Assembly (NCBI GenBank): GCA_016219235.1
Contig: JACRBO010000239.1
Coordinates: 1 to 6,536, forward strand
Origin: Chloroflexota bacterium
GTDB taxonomy: Bacteria; Chloroflexota; Anaerolineae; Fen-1058
DNA length: 6,536 bases
Direction of reading: 5' to 3'
The position numbers and the translations under genes were made by a program. The number at the start of each line of letters is the position of its first letter. Position 1 is the first letter of the stretch. The notes below the pieces were generated by a model. That model was not told the DNA's origin, did no database searches, and saw only the letters and a list, made by a program, of their open reading frames with translations. Of the stretch, positions 5,517 to 6,536 are shown one piece after another.

Positions 5517-6529
5517 GATGTTGCTTTTACCAACGCATCGATCGCGCTGGCGGGGGTATCGGGGCTGACGCCGCCGCCCGCCGATAAGATCAGGTCGCGC
5601 CCGCCGGTCTTGACGATGCACTCGCGCGCAAAGGTCGTGACTTGATCCGCTGTGCCGCGCACCATCAACTCCAGCGGCGGGACGTTGCCCATCAGGGCGA
5701 TGCCGGGCATTTTGGCCTGCACTTCGGCAATATCGGTAGTGTGACTGAAGTTGAACACGTCAAAGCCGAGCGTGCTCATCGGTTGGAGAAGGTGCGGGCA
5801 GGGCGTGTCGTTGTGATAAATCTTGATCAGCCCATCAAACGCCTGAAACAGCCGCGTCATGTGCGGCCGGGCGACTTGCTCGAACAATTTCGGCGACAGC
5901 ATCCCGACGAGATCATCCAAAACGAGGACGCCTTCGGGCGCAGACAGCACATCGAGTTGGGCGCGGAGCCAGTTGATGATCGTCGTCGTCAGTGTGTCCA
6001 GCAATCGCCCGATTTTCTCCGGCTCTTTCTTTAGCGCGATCATCAAGTCGCTGATGCCCAGCAGCCAGCCCGCGACAGCGAACGGCCCGCGCGCGGCCAC
6101 CATCTTGATCGACTCGCCTTCCGGCAGCAATCGTTTTTCCGCGTCGAGGTATCTCTGCAACACCAGAGGCATCAGACCGTGCATTTGTGGATCAGGCGCT
6201 TTAATGTCGAACAGCACATTCAGCCCGCCGCGCACCGGCTCGATCGACGGCGGCTGATTGCCGTGCCAGTTGATGCGCGCCCCAAACGCCGACGGTTCGG
6301 CGGCCATCCCATATTCGATCCAGTAGCCGGGAATCCACGCCACTTCGGGAAAGCGATCGCGAATGCCCAGATAGACGCGCAGCCATTCATCGGGTCGCAA
6401 AAAGAAATCCAGCGTGTTGAGTCCGGCATAACCGGGCAGCCACGGGCTATCGACGATCAGTGCAACCGGTACTCGGTCAGCCTGATTGTGGCGGGCGACA
6501 GCGGCAAAACGCTCCCAGGGTGTCGTCAT
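5504..6529 (-). CDS. Uroporphyrinogen-decarboxylase-superfamily protein (MtaA/CmuA-like fold, function unknown)
   Basis: A 341-aa cytoplasmic protein of the URO-D superfamily, whose members decarboxylate uroporphyrinogen or move methyl groups between corrinoids and thiols. The N-terminus has the superfamily form PWERF...HNQADRVPV (residues 4-22). Later hallmarks are VLVLDDLVGMLSP (201-213), YHNDTPCPH (238-246), FDVFNFSH (256-263), ALMGNVPP (278-285) and ILSAGGGVSPDTP (314-326). It is not HemE: the RQAGRY-type substrate arginine segment is absent. It also departs from zinc-dependent corrinoid methyltransferases, because the H-x-C motif reads His239-Asn-Asp with a cysteine only at 244, and the later cysteine position appears to be Gly in GGGV. 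The activity is therefore unknown. The ATG at 6529 fits the family's start, but only seven bases upstream are visible, so a ribosome-binding site or a slightly earlier start cannot be excluded. The C-terminal DTD and stop are contributed by a 10-base tandem repeat. Confidence 0.9.
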   Translation of the reverse strand: MTTPWERFAAVARHNQADRVPVALIVDSPWLPGYAGLNTLDFFLRPDEWLRVYLGIRDRFPEVAWIPGYWIEYGMAAEPSAFGARINWHGNQPPSIEPVRGGLNVLFDIKAPDPQMHGLMPLVLQRYLDAEKRLLPEGESIKMVAARGPFAVAGWLLGISDLMIALKKEPEKIGRLLDTLTTTIINWLRAQLDVLSAPEGVLVLDDLVGMLSPKLFEQVARPHMTRLFQAFDGLIKIYHNDTPCPHLLQPMSTLGFDVFNFSHTTDIAEVQAKMPGIALMGNVPPLELMVRGTADQVTTFARECIVKTGGRDLILSAGGGVSPDTPASAIDALVKATSDTD

Positions 6530-6536
6530 CGGTGGC

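Noticed and set aside
5504..6529. HemE, the haem-pathway uroporphyrinogen decarboxylase
   Set aside because: The hallmark RQAGRY-type substrate-binding segment is missing, and the sequence motifs match the methyltransferase-like branch of the superfamily better.

Overview
The window is a one-directional block of six genes, all on the minus strand, so transcription runs from high to low coordinates. In that order they are: a uroporphyrinogen-decarboxylase-superfamily protein (5504-6529), a small cupin (4897-5358), a large lipoprotein substrate-binding protein of the peptide/nickel/oligosaccharide family 5 (2773-4785), an OppB/DppB-type permease (1695-2690), an OppC/DppC-type permease (571-1698) and the first 162 codons of an OppD/DppD-type ATPase that runs off the left edge (1-486). 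I see no gene on the plus strand and no tRNA, rRNA, CRISPR array, transposase or phage gene.

The organism is probably a member of the Chloroflexota (Anaerolineae-like) or a similar environmental bacterium. The reasons are the lipobox followed by a long Ala/Pro/Thr linker in the binding protein, the style of the permease and ATPase sequences, the moderately high GC content, and intergenic gaps filled with short palindromic and short-period repeats. This placement is inference from sequence style, not from a marker gene.

The four transporter genes form a standard ABC importer: the lipoprotein captures a solute outside the membrane, the two permeases form the channel, and the ATPase (with a partner probably encoded beyond the left edge) drives uptake. 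The family covers di- and oligopeptides, nickel, and oligosaccharides or glycosides. The neighbouring cupin and URO-D-like protein, and the length of the binding protein (670 aa), make a sugar or other small organic substrate at least as likely as a peptide, but the sequence does not settle this.

The most unusual material lies between the genes. The OppC-ATPase gap holds a long inverted repeat built from 7-base units, starting exactly at the OppC stop codon. The binding-protein/OppB gap holds a 12-bp stem whose arms are themselves near-palindromes and could also pair with the strong OppB ribosome-binding site. The URO-D/cupin gap is a mosaic of three elements, one of which (three 10-base units) supplies the URO-D stop codon. 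These look like dispersed intergenic repeats with possible roles in setting the ratio of binding protein to membrane components, which I could not test here.
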